A stretch of 64,000 bases of DNA from Halpernia sp048269545 (GTDB lineage Bacteria > Bacteroidota > Bacteroidia > Flavobacteriales > Weeksellaceae), in assembly GCF_048269545.1 (NCBI RefSeq), contig NZ_JBLXIJ010000006.1, positions 62,001-126,000 on the forward strand. The letters run 5' to 3'. Positions within the stretch are counted from its first letter, which is position 1; each line of letters starts with the position of its first letter. The notes under the pieces are model-generated. The model saw nothing but the letters and a program-made list of their open reading frames with translations, was not told the DNA's origin and made no database searches. Positions 25,674 to 34,811 of the stretch are shown piece by piece. The translations under genes were made by a program, and so were the position numbers.

Positions 25674-25882
25674 CTGAATGTAATTCTACCTTTAGATAAA
25701 TCATAGGGAGACAGTTCTAACCGAACTTTATCTCCAGGTAAAAGTTTAATATAATGCATTCTCATTTTGCCAGAAATATGGGCTATTAAAATATGTCCAT
25801 TTTCTAGTTCCACACGAAATTGTGCGTTTGAAAGTGCTTCGGTAATTAAACCGTCTTGTTCTATATGTTTCTGTTTAGCCAT
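25667..25882 (-). CDS. infA: Translation initiation factor IF-1
   Basis: 71 residues with the S1-like OB fold: KQKHIEQDGLITEALSNAQF, GHILIAHISGKMRMHYI and LLPGDKVRLELSPYDLSKGR. Full length. The ATG lies directly after the secY stop codon. In Bacteroidota infA commonly follows secY, as here. Confidence 0.97.
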   Translation of the reverse strand: MAKQKHIEQDGLITEALSNAQFRVELENGHILIAHISGKMRMHYIKLLPGDKVRLELSPYDLSKGRITFRY

Positions 25883-27265
25883 TTATATATTATTAGACGT
25901 TCTTGATAATTTTGATTGCATCAAGCCGTCATAATGGTGATTTAATAGATAAGTATTGATTTGTTGTACTGTATCTAAAACCACTCCTACCATAATCAAA
26001 AGTGAGGTCCCACCAAAGAAAAGAGCGAATCTATCCGTTGAAACAAGTGAACCATGTACTATTGCGGGAAGGATTGCAAAAATAGCTAAAAAAATTGAAC
26101 CAGGCAAGGTAATTTTCGACAAAATATCATCAAGGTAATCTGAGGTTTCTTTCCCAGGTCTTACCTTTGGAACTAATCCACCATTTCTCTTTAAATCATC
26201 TGACATTTGATTAACAGGGATTGTAATTGCTGTATAAAAAAATGTAAATACAATAATTAATAAAGCAAATAAAACATTATATTGCCAAGAGAATACATCT
26301 TTAAATCCTGCTAAAAAAGCATTAGAAGAATCAACGCCTGTTAAAAGACCTGGAACAAACATTAAAGCTTGTGCAAAAATAATTGGCATTACACCTGCTG
26401 CATTTACCTTTAATGGAATCCATTGTCTTGCACCTTGCATTAAATTTTTATTGACACCGCCTCTTGCTTGTGCTCTACTCACATATTGAATTGGAATTTT
26501 TCTTACTGCTACTGATAATATTATTGCTAATAAAATCACAACTAGCCAGAATAAAACTTCTATTAAAATCATAATTGCACCAGAACCTCCTGTACCAGTT
26601 TTAGTAGTAAATTCTTGAATAAAAGCTGATGGTAAATCTGCTAAAATTCCTACCATAATTAAGATTGAAATACCGTTTCCAATACCTTTATCGGTAATTT
26701 TTTCTCCTAACCACATTGCAAATACGGAACCTGCAACGAGAATTACGATACTTGGCAGCCAAAACATAACTGAATTTGGATCTACAAAATAAGCAGAACC
26801 GAACTGATTGTAAGGTAAAAATACATTAGTAATACTTGTAAGATAAGAAGGTGCTTGTACAAGACAAACTCCAATTGTTAACCATCTTGTAATTTGGTTT
26901 AAAGTATTTCTGCCACTTTCGCCGTCTTTTTGTAATTTCTGTAGGTAAGGAATAGCCATTCCCATCAACTGCACAATAATAGAGGCAGAAATGTAGGGCA
27001 TAATTCCTAATGCCATTACAGACGCTCTACTAAATGCACCACCGGTAAAAGAGGAAAGCAAACCTAAAAGACCAGCTCCTTGTTTGCTTCCACCTTGACT
27101 TTGATATTTTTCTAAAAGATCACCTACTTCTGCCATATTAATGGCAGGTAAAGAAATAAAAGATGCGAATCTATACACTAAAATCAATGATAAAGTAATA
27201 AGAATTTTATCTCTTAATTCTTTAAGACTCCAGATATTTTTAAGGGTTTGTATAAATTCTTTCAT
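25883..27265 (-). CDS. secY: Preprotein translocase subunit SecY
   Basis: 460 residues with about ten membrane helices. Typical SecY segments are visible: the plug region GAFSRASVMALGIMPYISAS, IPYLQKLQKDGESGRNTLNQ, and the cytoplasmic loops VRKIPIQYVSRAQARGGVNK and MSDDLKRNGGLVPKVRPGKE. It forms the protein-conducting channel used by the many signal-peptide proteins in this window. Confidence 0.98.
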   Translation of the reverse strand: MKEFIQTLKNIWSLKELRDKILITLSLILVYRFASFISLPAINMAEVGDLLEKYQSQGGSKQGAGLLGLLSSFTGGAFSRASVMALGIMPYISASIIVQLMGMAIPYLQKLQKDGESGRNTLNQITRWLTIGVCLVQAPSYLTSITNVFLPYNQFGSAYFVDPNSVMFWLPSIVILVAGSVFAMWLGEKITDKGIGNGISILIMVGILADLPSAFIQEFTTKTGTGGSGAIMILIEVLFWLVVILLAIILSVAVRKIPIQYVSRAQARGGVNKNLMQGARQWIPLKVNAAGVMPIIFAQALMFVPGLLTGVDSSNAFLAGFKDVFSWQYNVLFALLIIVFTFFYTAITIPVNQMSDDLKRNGGLVPKVRPGKETSDYLDDILSKITLPGSIFLAIFAILPAIVHGSLVSTDRFALFFGGTSLLIMVGVVLDTVQQINTYLLNHHYDGLMQSKLSRTSNNI

Positions 27266-27320
27266 TTGATATTTGTCTGTTTTTTAGGACAAATGTAATC
27301 TTTCGATTTCATTGTAAATT

Positions 27321-27767
27321 TTATAGAGTAATTGCTTTTCCTCCAGCTTTAGCGATAGCTTCTTCGGCAGATTTTGTGAATTTGTGTGCAGAAATTGAAA
27401 CACCAGTTTTCAATTCTCCTCTTCCCATAATCTTTAAGATTTCACTTTTTTTAGCTAACCCGTTTTGAACTAATACTTCTTGTGTAATTTCAGTGATATT
27501 TTTGGTATCGGCTAAAATTTGAAGTGTATCAATATTAATTGCTCTGTATTCTTTTCTATTGATGTTGGTAAAACCAAATTTTGGTAATCTTCTTTGAAGT
27601 GGCATTTGTCCACCTTCAAAACCAATTTTTCTAGAATATCCAGATCTGGATTTTTGACCTTTATGTCCTTTTGCAGAAGTACCACCTTTGCCACTTCCTT
27701 GTCCACGACCCAATCTTTTAGAGTTGTGCGTTGCACCACTTGCAGGTCTTATACTATTTAAATTCAT
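27321..27767 (-). CDS. rplO: 50S ribosomal protein L15
   Basis: 148 residues with the glycine-rich basic start (RLGRGQGSGKGGTSAKGHKG, SRSGYSRKIGFEGGQMPLQR) and a globular C-terminal domain. In the usual position before secY. Confidence 0.97.
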   Translation of the reverse strand: MNLNSIRPASGATHNSKRLGRGQGSGKGGTSAKGHKGQKSRSGYSRKIGFEGGQMPLQRRLPKFGFTNINRKEYRAINIDTLQILADTKNITEITQEVLVQNGLAKKSEILKIMGRGELKTGVSISAHKFTKSAEEAIAKAGGKAITL

Positions 27768-27778
27768 TGTTCTTAGGT

Positions 27779-27843
27779 TTTAGATTTTAGATTTTAAATT
27801 TTAGATTTACATCTAAAAAATATCTAAAATTTATAATTTAAAA
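27779..27843. repeat. TTTAGATT repeats and AT-rich inverted repeat
   Basis: Tandem TTTTAGATTTTAGATTTT units followed by arms TTTTAAATTTTAGAT and ATCTAAAATTTATAATTTAAAA that can pair. They widen the rplO-rpmD spacer; similar units occur in the rpsD-rpsK and rplP-rpsC spacers. Confidence 0.55.
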
Positions 27844-28020
27844 TTATTTAACTACTTCTACAAGATGGTTAATTGCAGCAACCATTCCTAGAACAGCTGG
27901 AGAATCATCGTGTTCTACCACTTGATTAAGTTTTTTTAATCCTAATGCTTCAAGCGTTCTCTTTTGAGTTTTGGTTCTACCAATAGCGCTTCTTACTTGT
28001 TTTACTTTAATTTTTGCCAT
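27844..28020 (-). CDS. rpmD: 50S ribosomal protein L30
   Basis: 58 residues, MAKIKVKQVRSAIGRTKTQK followed by LGLKKLNQVVEHDDSPAVLG, the standard small uL30 fold. It ends 76 bases before the rplO ATG; the spacer is repeat-rich. Confidence 0.96.
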   Translation of the reverse strand: MAKIKVKQVRSAIGRTKTQKRTLEALGLKKLNQVVEHDDSPAVLGMVAAINHLVEVVK

Positions 28021-28030
28021 TGTTTTAATA

Positions 28031-28552
28031 TTAACCGTTAAACACTTTATCTAATGAAATACCTCTCATTCTAGCAATTTCCTCTGGCTTTCTTACTTCT
28101 AATAATGCTTTGAAAGTTGCTTTCACTACATTATGTGGGTTAGAAGATCCTTTAGATTTTGAAAGTATATCTTTAATACCTGCACTTTCTACAACGATAC
28201 GAACTACACCACCTGCTATTACACCGGTACCTGCAGAAGCTGGTCTTAAGAAAATATCTGCACCACCATATCTTGCTGAAGTTTGGTGAGGTATTGTATT
28301 ATTAATTACAGGAACTTTTACTAAATTTTTCTTTGCATCGTCCACCGCTTTAGAAATTGCAGAAGCTACTTCTTTAGATTTTCCCAAACCAAAACCAATG
28401 ATACCATCATTATTACCTACAACTACGATAGCTGAAAAACCGAATGCTCTACCTCCTTTTGTTACTTTCGTAACTCTATTTACGGAAACCAAACGATCTG
28501 CTAATTCTAAGCCTCCTGGTTTTACTCTTTCTATATTGTCAAATCCTAACAT
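28031..28552 (-). CDS. rpsE: 30S ribosomal protein S5
   Basis: 173 residues. Both S5 domains are visible: the double-stranded RNA-binding-like part (LADRLVSVNRVTKVTKGGRA) and the C-terminal part (ASAGTGVIAGGVVRIVVESA). Ten bases before rpmD. Confidence 0.97.
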   Translation of the reverse strand: MLGFDNIERVKPGGLELADRLVSVNRVTKVTKGGRAFGFSAIVVVGNNDGIIGFGLGKSKEVASAISKAVDDAKKNLVKVPVINNTIPHQTSARYGGADIFLRPASAGTGVIAGGVVRIVVESAGIKDILSKSKGSSNPHNVVKATFKALLEVRKPEEIARMRGISLDKVFNG

Positions 28553-28564
28553 AATTCTTTAATT

Positions 28565-28918
28565 TTAAAATTTCAAACCACCTTCTCTTGCACCGTCTGC
28601 TAAAGCTTTTACTCTACCGTGATACACGAAACCATTTCTATCAAACACTATATTTTCTATACCTGCAGCTTTTGCTTTTTCAGCAATTTTTTTACCAACA
28701 GCGGCAGAAATTTCCGTTTTTGTTCCTTTAGAATCTACACCTTTCTCACGAGAAGAAGCTGATGCTAAAGTTTTACCATCAAAGTCATCTACTAACTGAG
28801 CGTAGATTTCTTTATTACTTTTATAAACAGACAATCTTGGTAATGCAGCAGATCCAGAAATCTTACCTCTTACTCTATTTTTTATTCTGTTTCTTTTTTG
28901 GGTTTTTGTTAATGCCAT
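28565..28918 (-). CDS. rplR: 50S ribosomal protein L18
   Basis: 117 residues, uL18 with RIKNRVRGKISGSAALPRLS and the C-terminal FDRNGFVYHGRVKALADGAR. It binds 5S rRNA in the central protuberance together with L5. Confidence 0.97.
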   Translation of the reverse strand: MALTKTQKRNRIKNRVRGKISGSAALPRLSVYKSNKEIYAQLVDDFDGKTLASASSREKGVDSKGTKTEISAAVGKKIAEKAKAAGIENIVFDRNGFVYHGRVKALADGAREGGLKF

Positions 28919-28929
28919 TTCTTTAAATT

Positions 28930-29475
28930 TTATGCAGATTTACCGGCTTTTCTTCTTACGTTTTCTCCTACGAATCTCACGCCTTTTCCTTTGTATGGTT
29001 CTGGTTTTCTGAAAGATCTAATCTTTGCAGCAACCATTCCTAAAAGTTGTTTATCATAAGAATTTAAAGTAATGATCGGGTTTTTCCCTTTTTCAGTCAA
29101 AGTATCTACACTTACTTCCGATGGAAGATTAAGAATAATACCGTGTGAGAAGCCTAAAGACAAATCTAATCTGTTTCCTTGATGAGATGCTCTATAACCT
29201 ACACCTACTAATTCTAATTGTTTTGTGAAACCAGTTGAAGTTCCTACAATCATATTATGAATTAACGCTCTATAAAGACCGTGTAATGCTTTGTGTGATT
29301 TAGATTCAGAAGGACGGTTTATTGTAATGACGCCATCTTTTTGATCTAAAGTAATACCTTCCGTAAGAGTCTGTGTAAGTTCTCCTTTGGGACCTTTAAC
29401 TGTTACTACGTTATCTTTAACGTTAACTGTAACACCGGCAGGAATTTCTATAATGGATTTACCAATTCTTGACAT
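28930..29475 (-). CDS. rplF: 50S ribosomal protein L6
   Basis: 181 residues from MSRIGKSIIEIPAGVTVNVK; this ATG, preceded by AGGAAG, is chosen over an in-frame ATG 33 bases upstream that would overlap rpsH and has no family support. The C-terminal KIRSFRKPEPYKGKGVRFVG is the L6 signature. Confidence 0.96.
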   Translation of the reverse strand: MSRIGKSIIEIPAGVTVNVKDNVVTVKGPKGELTQTLTEGITLDQKDGVITINRPSESKSHKALHGLYRALIHNMIVGTSTGFTKQLELVGVGYRASHQGNRLDLSLGFSHGIILNLPSEVSVDTLTEKGKNPIITLNSYDKQLLGMVAAKIRSFRKPEPYKGKGVRFVGENVRRKAGKSA

Positions 29476-29492
29476 TTCTTCCTTTTTTACAA

Positions 29493-29891
29493 TTAATAAA
29501 CATAGCAAATTACTTCACCACCTACTTTTTCTTTACGAGCAGTTTTATCTGTCATTAACCCTTTTGAAGTTGAGATAATTGCTACTCCAAGTCCGTTCAA
29601 TACTCTTGGAAGTTCTTCTGAACCTTTGTATTGTCTTAAACCTGGTCTAGAAGCTCTTTGTATAGATTTGATAGCCGGTTTATTAGTTTGCTTGTCATAT
29701 TTAAGAGCGATTTTGATAGTCCCTTGAACTGCGTTATCCTCAAACTTATAGTTTAAGATATAACCTTGATCAAATAGGATTTTCGTAATCTCCTTTTTAA
29801 TATTTGATGCAGGAATTTCCACCACTTTGTGGCCTGCGCTTTGTGCGTTCCTTACTCTTGTTAGGAAATCTGAAATTGGATCTGTTACCAT
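29493..29891 (-). CDS. rpsH: 30S ribosomal protein S8
   Basis: 132 residues with DPISDFLTRVRNAQSAGHKV and the C-terminal signature GVAIISTSKGLMTDKTARKE. S8 also represses spc operons in other bacteria through its mRNA; no such site was identified here. Confidence 0.97.
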   Translation of the reverse strand: MVTDPISDFLTRVRNAQSAGHKVVEIPASNIKKEITKILFDQGYILNYKFEDNAVQGTIKIALKYDKQTNKPAIKSIQRASRPGLRQYKGSEELPRVLNGLGVAIISTSKGLMTDKTARKEKVGGEVICYVY

Positions 29892-29977
29892 TTCTTCATT
29901 TTAAATTATTGGTTTATGATGAGCAGTATTTAGTAGAATATTTCTCTAAACTTTCTCACCTCGATTTTTCTAAATTA

Positions 29978-30247
29978 TTACCAACTGGCTTTTTTCACTC
30001 CAGGAATTAGACCTTTATTGGCCATTTCTCTAAATGTTACTCTAGATAAGCCGAAAGTCCTCATATATCCTCTTGGTCTTCCAGTTAATTTACATCTGTT
30101 ATGTAATCTTACTGGTGAAGCATCTTTTGGTAATTTTTGAAGTCCTTCAAAATCACCTGCAGCTTTTAGAGCTTTTCTCTTTTCAGCGTATTTTGCTACT
30201 GTAGCTTCTCTTTTGCGCTCACGCGCTTTCATTGATTCTTTTGCCAT
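29978..30247 (-). CDS. rpsN: 30S ribosomal protein S14, zinc-free form
   Basis: 89 residues with the tail RCKLTGRPRGYMRTFGLSRV. It is the longer zinc-independent form (about 90 residues) without the two CxxC motifs of the 61-residue type. Three bases separate it from rplE. Confidence 0.97.
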   Translation of the reverse strand: MAKESMKARERKREATVAKYAEKRKALKAAGDFEGLQKLPKDASPVRLHNRCKLTGRPRGYMRTFGLSRVTFREMANKGLIPGVKKASW

Positions 30248-30250
30248 TTC

Positions 30251-30802
30251 TTAGTTCTTTTTAAAAGGTAATCCGAAATGAGCAAGTAAAGATTTTGCTT
30301 CTTTATCGGTTTTAGCTGAAGTTACAAAAGTAATATCCATCCCTTGGATTTTCTTTACTTTATCTATTGCAATCTCTGGGAAAATGATTTGTTCTGTAAT
30401 ACCAAGATTATAATTTCCTCTACCATCAAAACCATCTGCTTTGATACCAGAAAAATCTCTAATACGAGGTAGTGCAGAAGATGTTAATCTATCTAAAAAC
30501 TCATACATTTTATCTGCTCTGAGTGTTACTCTTGCACCAACTGGCATTCCTTTTCTTAATTTAAATGCTGCTTCATCTTTCTTAGAAATAGTTCCTACGG
30601 CTTTTTGACCCGTAATTTGCGTCATTTCTTCTACTGCATAATCAACAATTTTCTTGTCTGCAGTCGCTTCTCCTAAACCTTGAGAAAGACAAATTTTCAC
30701 TAATTTAGGCACTTCCATAATAGATTTGTACCCAAATTCTTCCATCATTGCAGGAACGATTTTCTCTTTATAGTTTAGCTTTGGTCTTGCTATATATTCC
30801 AT
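30251..30802 (-). CDS. rplE: 50S ribosomal protein L5
   Basis: 183 residues, uL5 with VPKLVKICLSQGLGEATADK, the FKLRKGMPVGARVTLRADKM segment, and the GRGNYNLGITEQIIFPEI loop. Binds 5S rRNA. Confidence 0.97.
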   Translation of the reverse strand: MEYIARPKLNYKEKIVPAMMEEFGYKSIMEVPKLVKICLSQGLGEATADKKIVDYAVEEMTQITGQKAVGTISKKDEAAFKLRKGMPVGARVTLRADKMYEFLDRLTSSALPRIRDFSGIKADGFDGRGNYNLGITEQIIFPEIAIDKVKKIQGMDITFVTSAKTDKEAKSLLAHFGLPFKKN

Positions 30803-30813
30803 CTTCTTAATTA

Positions 30814-31143
30814 TTATAACGTGTTACCAGATGATTTTGAAATTCTAACTTTCTTGTCACCCTCCATTTTGTAACCTACTTTAGTTCCTTTTTTAGTTTT
30901 TGGATCTATAAGCATTACATTAGAGATGTGTACTGAAGCTTCTTTCTCTACAATACCGCCTTGAGGATTTCCTGCAGATGGTTTTGTGTGTCTTTTCACG
31001 ATATTTAAACCGGCAACAATTACTCTTGCGTCTTTGTTTTCTTTTCTGATCACTTCGATAACTTCACCTGTTTTACCTTTGATTTCTTTTCTTCCAGTAG
31101 TGATGATTACGTTATCTCCTCTTTTGATTTTTAACTTTGTCAT
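30814..31143 (-). CDS. rplX: 50S ribosomal protein L24
   Basis: 109 residues. The KOW motif is KIKRGDNVIITTGRKEIKGK, followed by GLNIVKRHTKPSAGNPQGGI, typical of uL24, an early assembly protein of the large subunit. Confidence 0.97.
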   Translation of the reverse strand: MTKLKIKRGDNVIITTGRKEIKGKTGEVIEVIRKENKDARVIVAGLNIVKRHTKPSAGNPQGGIVEKEASVHISNVMLIDPKTKKGTKVGYKMEGDKKVRISKSSGNTL

Positions 31144-31161
31144 TTTTTTTTAATTTAAAAT

Positions 31162-31530
31162 TTATAAAACCTCAGGGGCTAATGAAATGATCTTCATATA
31201 TTCTTTATCACGTAATTCTCTGGCCACTGGACCAAATACACGCGTTCCTCTCATTTCTCCTGTAGTATTAAGAAGTACACAAGCATTATCATCAAATTTA
31301 ATGTAAGACCCGTCTTTTCTTCTAACCGCTTTTTTAGTTCGGATAACTACGGCTTTAGAAACCTGTCCTTTTTTTGCAGTTCCTGATGGTGAAGAATCTT
31401 TAATTGTTACTACAATTTTGTCACCTACGGAAGCATATCTTCTTCTGGTACCTCCCAGAACTCTGATTACTAATACTTCTTTTGCACCAGTATTATCTGC
31501 TACTTTTAATCTTGATTCTGTCTGTAACAT
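31162..31530 (-). CDS. rplN: 50S ribosomal protein L14
   Basis: 122 residues, MLQTESRLKVADNTGAKEVL, GTRRRYASVGDKIVVTIKDS and VFGPVARELRDKEYMKIISL, a complete uL14. The start overlaps the rpsQ stop by one base. Confidence 0.97.
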   Translation of the reverse strand: MLQTESRLKVADNTGAKEVLVIRVLGGTRRRYASVGDKIVVTIKDSSPSGTAKKGQVSKAVVIRTKKAVRRKDGSYIKFDDNACVLLNTTGEMRGTRVFGPVARELRDKEYMKIISLAPEVL

Positions 31531-31784
31531 TATTTAGCTTTTTCAATGATTCTTACTAATCTCCATCTTTTACTTTTACTCAAAGGTCTTGTTTCGATTA
31601 TCTCTACTGTATCTCCTTCGTTGCACTCATTATTTTCATCATGAGCTGTATATTTTTTCGTTTTCAAAACGAACTTTCCATACATTGGATGCTTTACTCT
31701 AGTTGTTTCACTAACAACAATGGTCTTTTCCATTTTATTGCTGGAAACTACTCCGATTCTTTCTTTTCTTAAATTTCTATCCAT
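31530..31784 (-). CDS. rpsQ: 30S ribosomal protein S17
   Basis: 84 residues: RKERIGVVSSNKMEKTIVVS, KHPMYGKFVLKTKKYTAHDE and IIETRPLSKSKRWRLVRIIE, the uS17 OB fold. It ends overlapping rplN by one base. Confidence 0.97.
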   Translation of the reverse strand: MDRNLRKERIGVVSSNKMEKTIVVSETTRVKHPMYGKFVLKTKKYTAHDENNECNEGDTVEIIETRPLSKSKRWRLVRIIEKAK

Positions 31785-31798
31785 GATAAAATGAAATT

Positions 31799-31987
31799 CT
31801 ATTGTTGTTTGTTTGTTAACTCAGTTTCTAGTCTCGCGATTGTTCTTCTCAAATCTTTAATTTGAATAGGATTTTCAATAGGGCTGATTGAATGTGATAG
31901 TTTTAATTTATTAAAATCTACTTTTAATTCAGCTAATTTGTTTTGAATATCACCTGCGCTCAAATTTTTGATGTCAGCTTTTTTCAT
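31799..31987 (-). CDS. rpmC: 50S ribosomal protein L29
   Basis: 62 residues forming two helices, with NPIQIKDLRRTIARLETELT as the family signature. It sits near the peptide exit tunnel and docks trigger factor and SRP. Confidence 0.96.
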   Translation of the reverse strand: MKKADIKNLSAGDIQNKLAELKVDFNKLKLSHSISPIENPIQIKDLRRTIARLETELTNKQQ

Positions 31988-31999
31988 TTCTAATTAAGA

Positions 32000-32425
32000 T
32001 TATTGAGGTTTAACAAAATCATTCGCTACTACAAATCTTGTAGTTACAGGAAGTTTCTGAGCAGCAAGACGCAATGCTTCTTTTGCTATATCATAAGGAA
32101 CTCCTCCTACTTCGAACATTATTTTACCAGGTTTCACTACAGATACCCAATATTCCACAGCACCTTTACCTTTCCCCATACGAACTTCGGCTGGTTTTTT
32201 TGTAATTGGCTTGTCTGGAAATATTTTGATCCAAAGTTGACCTTCTCTTTTCATATATCTTGTCGCAGCAATACGTGCAGCTTCAATTTGTCTTGCAGTA
32301 ATCCAAGCTCCTTCATTCGCTTTAATACCGAAAGTTCCATAAGCAAGTTGATTTCCTCTTTGGGCAATCCCCTTCATCTTCATCTTATGAACTTTTCGGA
32401 ACTTGGTTCTTTTTGGTTGTAACAT
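32000..32425 (-). CDS. rplP: 50S ribosomal protein L16
   Basis: 141 residues, MLQPKRTKFRKVHKMKMKGI, the conserved WIKIFPDKPITKKPAEVRMG and GKGAVEYWVSVVKPGKIMFE. The 128-base spacer to rpsC is unusually long for this operon and carries TTTTAGATTTTAGATTTT repeats. Confidence 0.97.
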   Translation of the reverse strand: MLQPKRTKFRKVHKMKMKGIAQRGNQLAYGTFGIKANEGAWITARQIEAARIAATRYMKREGQLWIKIFPDKPITKKPAEVRMGKGKGAVEYWVSVVKPGKIMFEVGGVPYDIAKEALRLAAQKLPVTTRFVVANDFVKPQ

Positions 32426-32553
32426 AATTTAAATTTTAGATTAATTTACTCACGAATTCAAATCTTAAATTTGATTTGGTGAATGCTTCTCATTTTAGAT
32501 TTTAGATTTTAAAAAAGTAACGGTCATTTAAAATGTTTTTCTAAAATTTTGAA

Positions 32554-33282
32554 TTATTTTCTATCTCTAGATGGTCTTCTATTATCTCTATCTCCACGAT
32601 TTCCTCCTGTAGATGGTCCTTTTTTCTGTTGACCAACTAATGGTGTAAGATCTCTCTTACCATAAACCTCACCTTTCATAATCCATACTTTTACACCAAG
32701 TTTACCATAAGTAGTATTGGCTTCAGCAATGTGATAATCGATATCTGCTCTAAATGTAGACAAAGGAATTCTACCTTCTTTAAAGTTTTCAGATCTTGCC
32801 ATTTCTGCTCCGTTTAATCTTCCAGAAATTTGCACTTTTATACCTTCTGCACCCATTCTCATAGTAGATGCAATTGACATTTTAACAGCTCTTCTGTAAG
32901 AAATTCTGTTTTCAATTTGTTTTGCAATACTATCAGCAACTAAAACTGCATCCAGTTCTGGTCTTTTAATTTCAAAAATATTAATTTGAATATCTTTCCC
33001 AGTTAATTTCTTTAATTCCTCTTTCAATTTATCTACTTCAGAGCCACCTTTCCCGATAATTAAACCAGGTCTTGCAGTGGTAATAGTAACTGTAACAAGT
33101 TTTAAAGTTCTTTCTATATAAATTTTAGAAATTCCACCTTTAGACAATCTTGCTTCAAGGTATCTTCTGATTTTATAATCTTCTGCAATTCTATCTCCAT
33201 AATCGTTCCCACCATACCAGTTAGAATCCCATCCTTTGATGATTCCTAATCTATTACCAATTGGATTTGTTTTCTGTCCCAT
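32554..33282 (-). CDS. rpsC: 30S ribosomal protein S3
   Basis: 242 residues. The N-terminal KH domain contains TTARPGLIIGKGGSEVDKLK; the C-terminal domain carries SGRLNGAEMARSENFKEGRI. A basic Gly/Arg/Asp tail ends the protein. Confidence 0.97.
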   Translation of the reverse strand: MGQKTNPIGNRLGIIKGWDSNWYGGNDYGDRIAEDYKIRRYLEARLSKGGISKIYIERTLKLVTVTITTARPGLIIGKGGSEVDKLKEELKKLTGKDIQINIFEIKRPELDAVLVADSIAKQIENRISYRRAVKMSIASTMRMGAEGIKVQISGRLNGAEMARSENFKEGRIPLSTFRADIDYHIAEANTTYGKLGVKVWIMKGEVYGKRDLTPLVGQQKKGPSTGGNRGDRDNRRPSRDRK

Positions 33283-33289
33283 ACCTTGA

Positions 33290-33694
33290 TTATTGATTTA
33301 CTGTTTTATTACCTAAAATTAAGGTAATGTGGTTAGATCTTTTTCTGATTCTGTGTCCTCTTCCTTGTGGTGCAGGGCGTAATCTTTTTAATTGTCTTGC
33401 GCTATCTACCATAATTTCTTTTACGATAAGATTTGCTGCTTCAATATCCTGACCTTCATTTTTCAATTGCCAATTAGCCATTGCAGAAAGTAAAACTTTT
33501 TCTAATTTCTCAGAAGCCGCTTTTTTGGAAAATTTAAGAATAGATAAAGCTTTATCTACTTCTACTCCTCTGATTATATCTGCAACTAAACGCATTTTTC
33601 TTGGAGAAGAAGGGCAATCATTATATAACGATTTTGCCACATCCTGATTTGCTATTTTACGTGCTAATGCACTTTCTCTTTTTCTTGATCCCAT
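33290..33694 (-). CDS. rplV: 50S ribosomal protein L22
   Basis: 134 residues, uL22 with CPSSPRKMRLVADIIRGVEV and the tunnel-lining loop RLRPAPQGRGHRIRKRSNHI. The ATG overlaps the rpsS stop by one base. Confidence 0.97.
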   Translation of the reverse strand: MGSRKRESALARKIANQDVAKSLYNDCPSSPRKMRLVADIIRGVEVDKALSILKFSKKAASEKLEKVLLSAMANWQLKNEGQDIEAANLIVKEIMVDSARQLKRLRPAPQGRGHRIRKRSNHITLILGNKTVNQ

Positions 33695-33972
33695 TATCTG
33701 CTTCCTTTATTTTTGTTACCACCGTGACCTCTAAAAGATCTTGTAGGTGAGAATTCTCCTAATTTGTGACCAACCATGTTTTCAGTTACATAAACTGGGA
33801 TAAAAGATTTCCCATTGTGAACTGCAAAAGTTTGTCCTACAAAGTCTGGAGAAATCATAGACGCTCGAGACCAAGTTTTTATAACTGTCTTTTTATTAGA
33901 CTCTATATTTGCTGCGACCTTATTTACTAATGTATAGTGAATGAATGGTCCTTTTTTAAGTGATCTAGACAT
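33694..33972 (-). CDS. rpsS: 30S ribosomal protein S19
   Basis: 92 residues: MSRSLKKGPFIHYTLVNKVA, IKTWSRASMISPDFVGQTFA and the signature VGHKLGEFSPTRSFRGHGGN. Three-base tight junction with rplB. Confidence 0.97.
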   Translation of the reverse strand: MSRSLKKGPFIHYTLVNKVAANIESNKKTVIKTWSRASMISPDFVGQTFAVHNGKSFIPVYVTENMVGHKLGEFSPTRSFRGHGGNKNKGSR

Positions 33973-33974
33973 AA

Positions 33975-34796
33975 TTATTTTCTTTTAGATAAGATGTAAC
34001 GGTTAGACGCTTTATTTTTGGTTCTCGTTTTGTAACCTTTTGCAGGCATTCCGTTTCTTGATCTTGGATGTCCACCAGAAGATTTACCTTCACCACCACC
34101 CATTGGGTGATCTACCGGATTCATTACTACTGGTCTTGTTCTTGGTCTTCTTCCTAACCATCTACTTCTACCAGCTTTACCCGAAACAGTAAGCATATGA
34201 TCATGATTTGATATAGAACCAATCATAGCGATACATTCTACTAAAATCATTCTAGATTCACCAGAAGGCAATTTTACGATGGCATACTTTCCATCTCTGG
34301 AAGTAAGTTGTGCGGATGAACCTGCACTTCTCGCCATAATTGCACCTTGTCCTGGTTTTAATTCGATACAAGAAATTGTTGTTCCCAAAGGAATATTTTT
34401 CAATTTCATTGCGTTCCCCACTTCTGGTTCTGCACTTTCACTTGAAACCACTTTTTGATCTACTTTAATACCATGCGGAGCGATAATATATCTTTTCTCT
34501 CCATCTGTATATTCTAATAAAGCGATAAATGCAGTTCTGTTTGGATCATACTCTACAGATTTTACCGTTGCTTCAACATCAAATTTATTTCTCTTGAAGT
34601 CGATAATTCTGTATTTCTTTTTATGTCCACCGCCGGTGTAACGCATGGTCATTTTACCAGTGTTGTTACGACCACCTGATTTACTGATACCAACGGTAAG
34701 AGATTTCTCTGGTTTGTTGGTAGTAATTTCATCAAAGTTGTTTACAACTCTGAATCTCTGTCCCGGGGTGATAGGTTTTAATTTTCTAACAGACAT
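33975..34796 (-). CDS. rplB: 50S ribosomal protein L2
   Basis: 273 residues. The SH3-like domain and the C-terminal peptidyl-transferase-centre loop VVMNPVDHPMGGGEGKSSGG, with the essential His of uL2, are complete. Confidence 0.97.
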   Translation of the reverse strand: MSVRKLKPITPGQRFRVVNNFDEITTNKPEKSLTVGISKSGGRNNTGKMTMRYTGGGHKKKYRIIDFKRNKFDVEATVKSVEYDPNRTAFIALLEYTDGEKRYIIAPHGIKVDQKVVSSESAEPEVGNAMKLKNIPLGTTISCIELKPGQGAIMARSAGSSAQLTSRDGKYAIVKLPSGESRMILVECIAMIGSISNHDHMLTVSGKAGRSRWLGRRPRTRPVVMNPVDHPMGGGEGKSSGGHPRSRNGMPAKGYKTRTKNKASNRYILSKRK

Positions 34797-34811
34797 TACT
34801 ATTGTTATTTA

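Noticed and set aside
32003..32422. Long open frame (139 codons) antisense to rplP
   Set aside because: It mirrors the L16 gene codon by codon and has low-complexity Cys/Phe/Ser-rich sequence; no start context.
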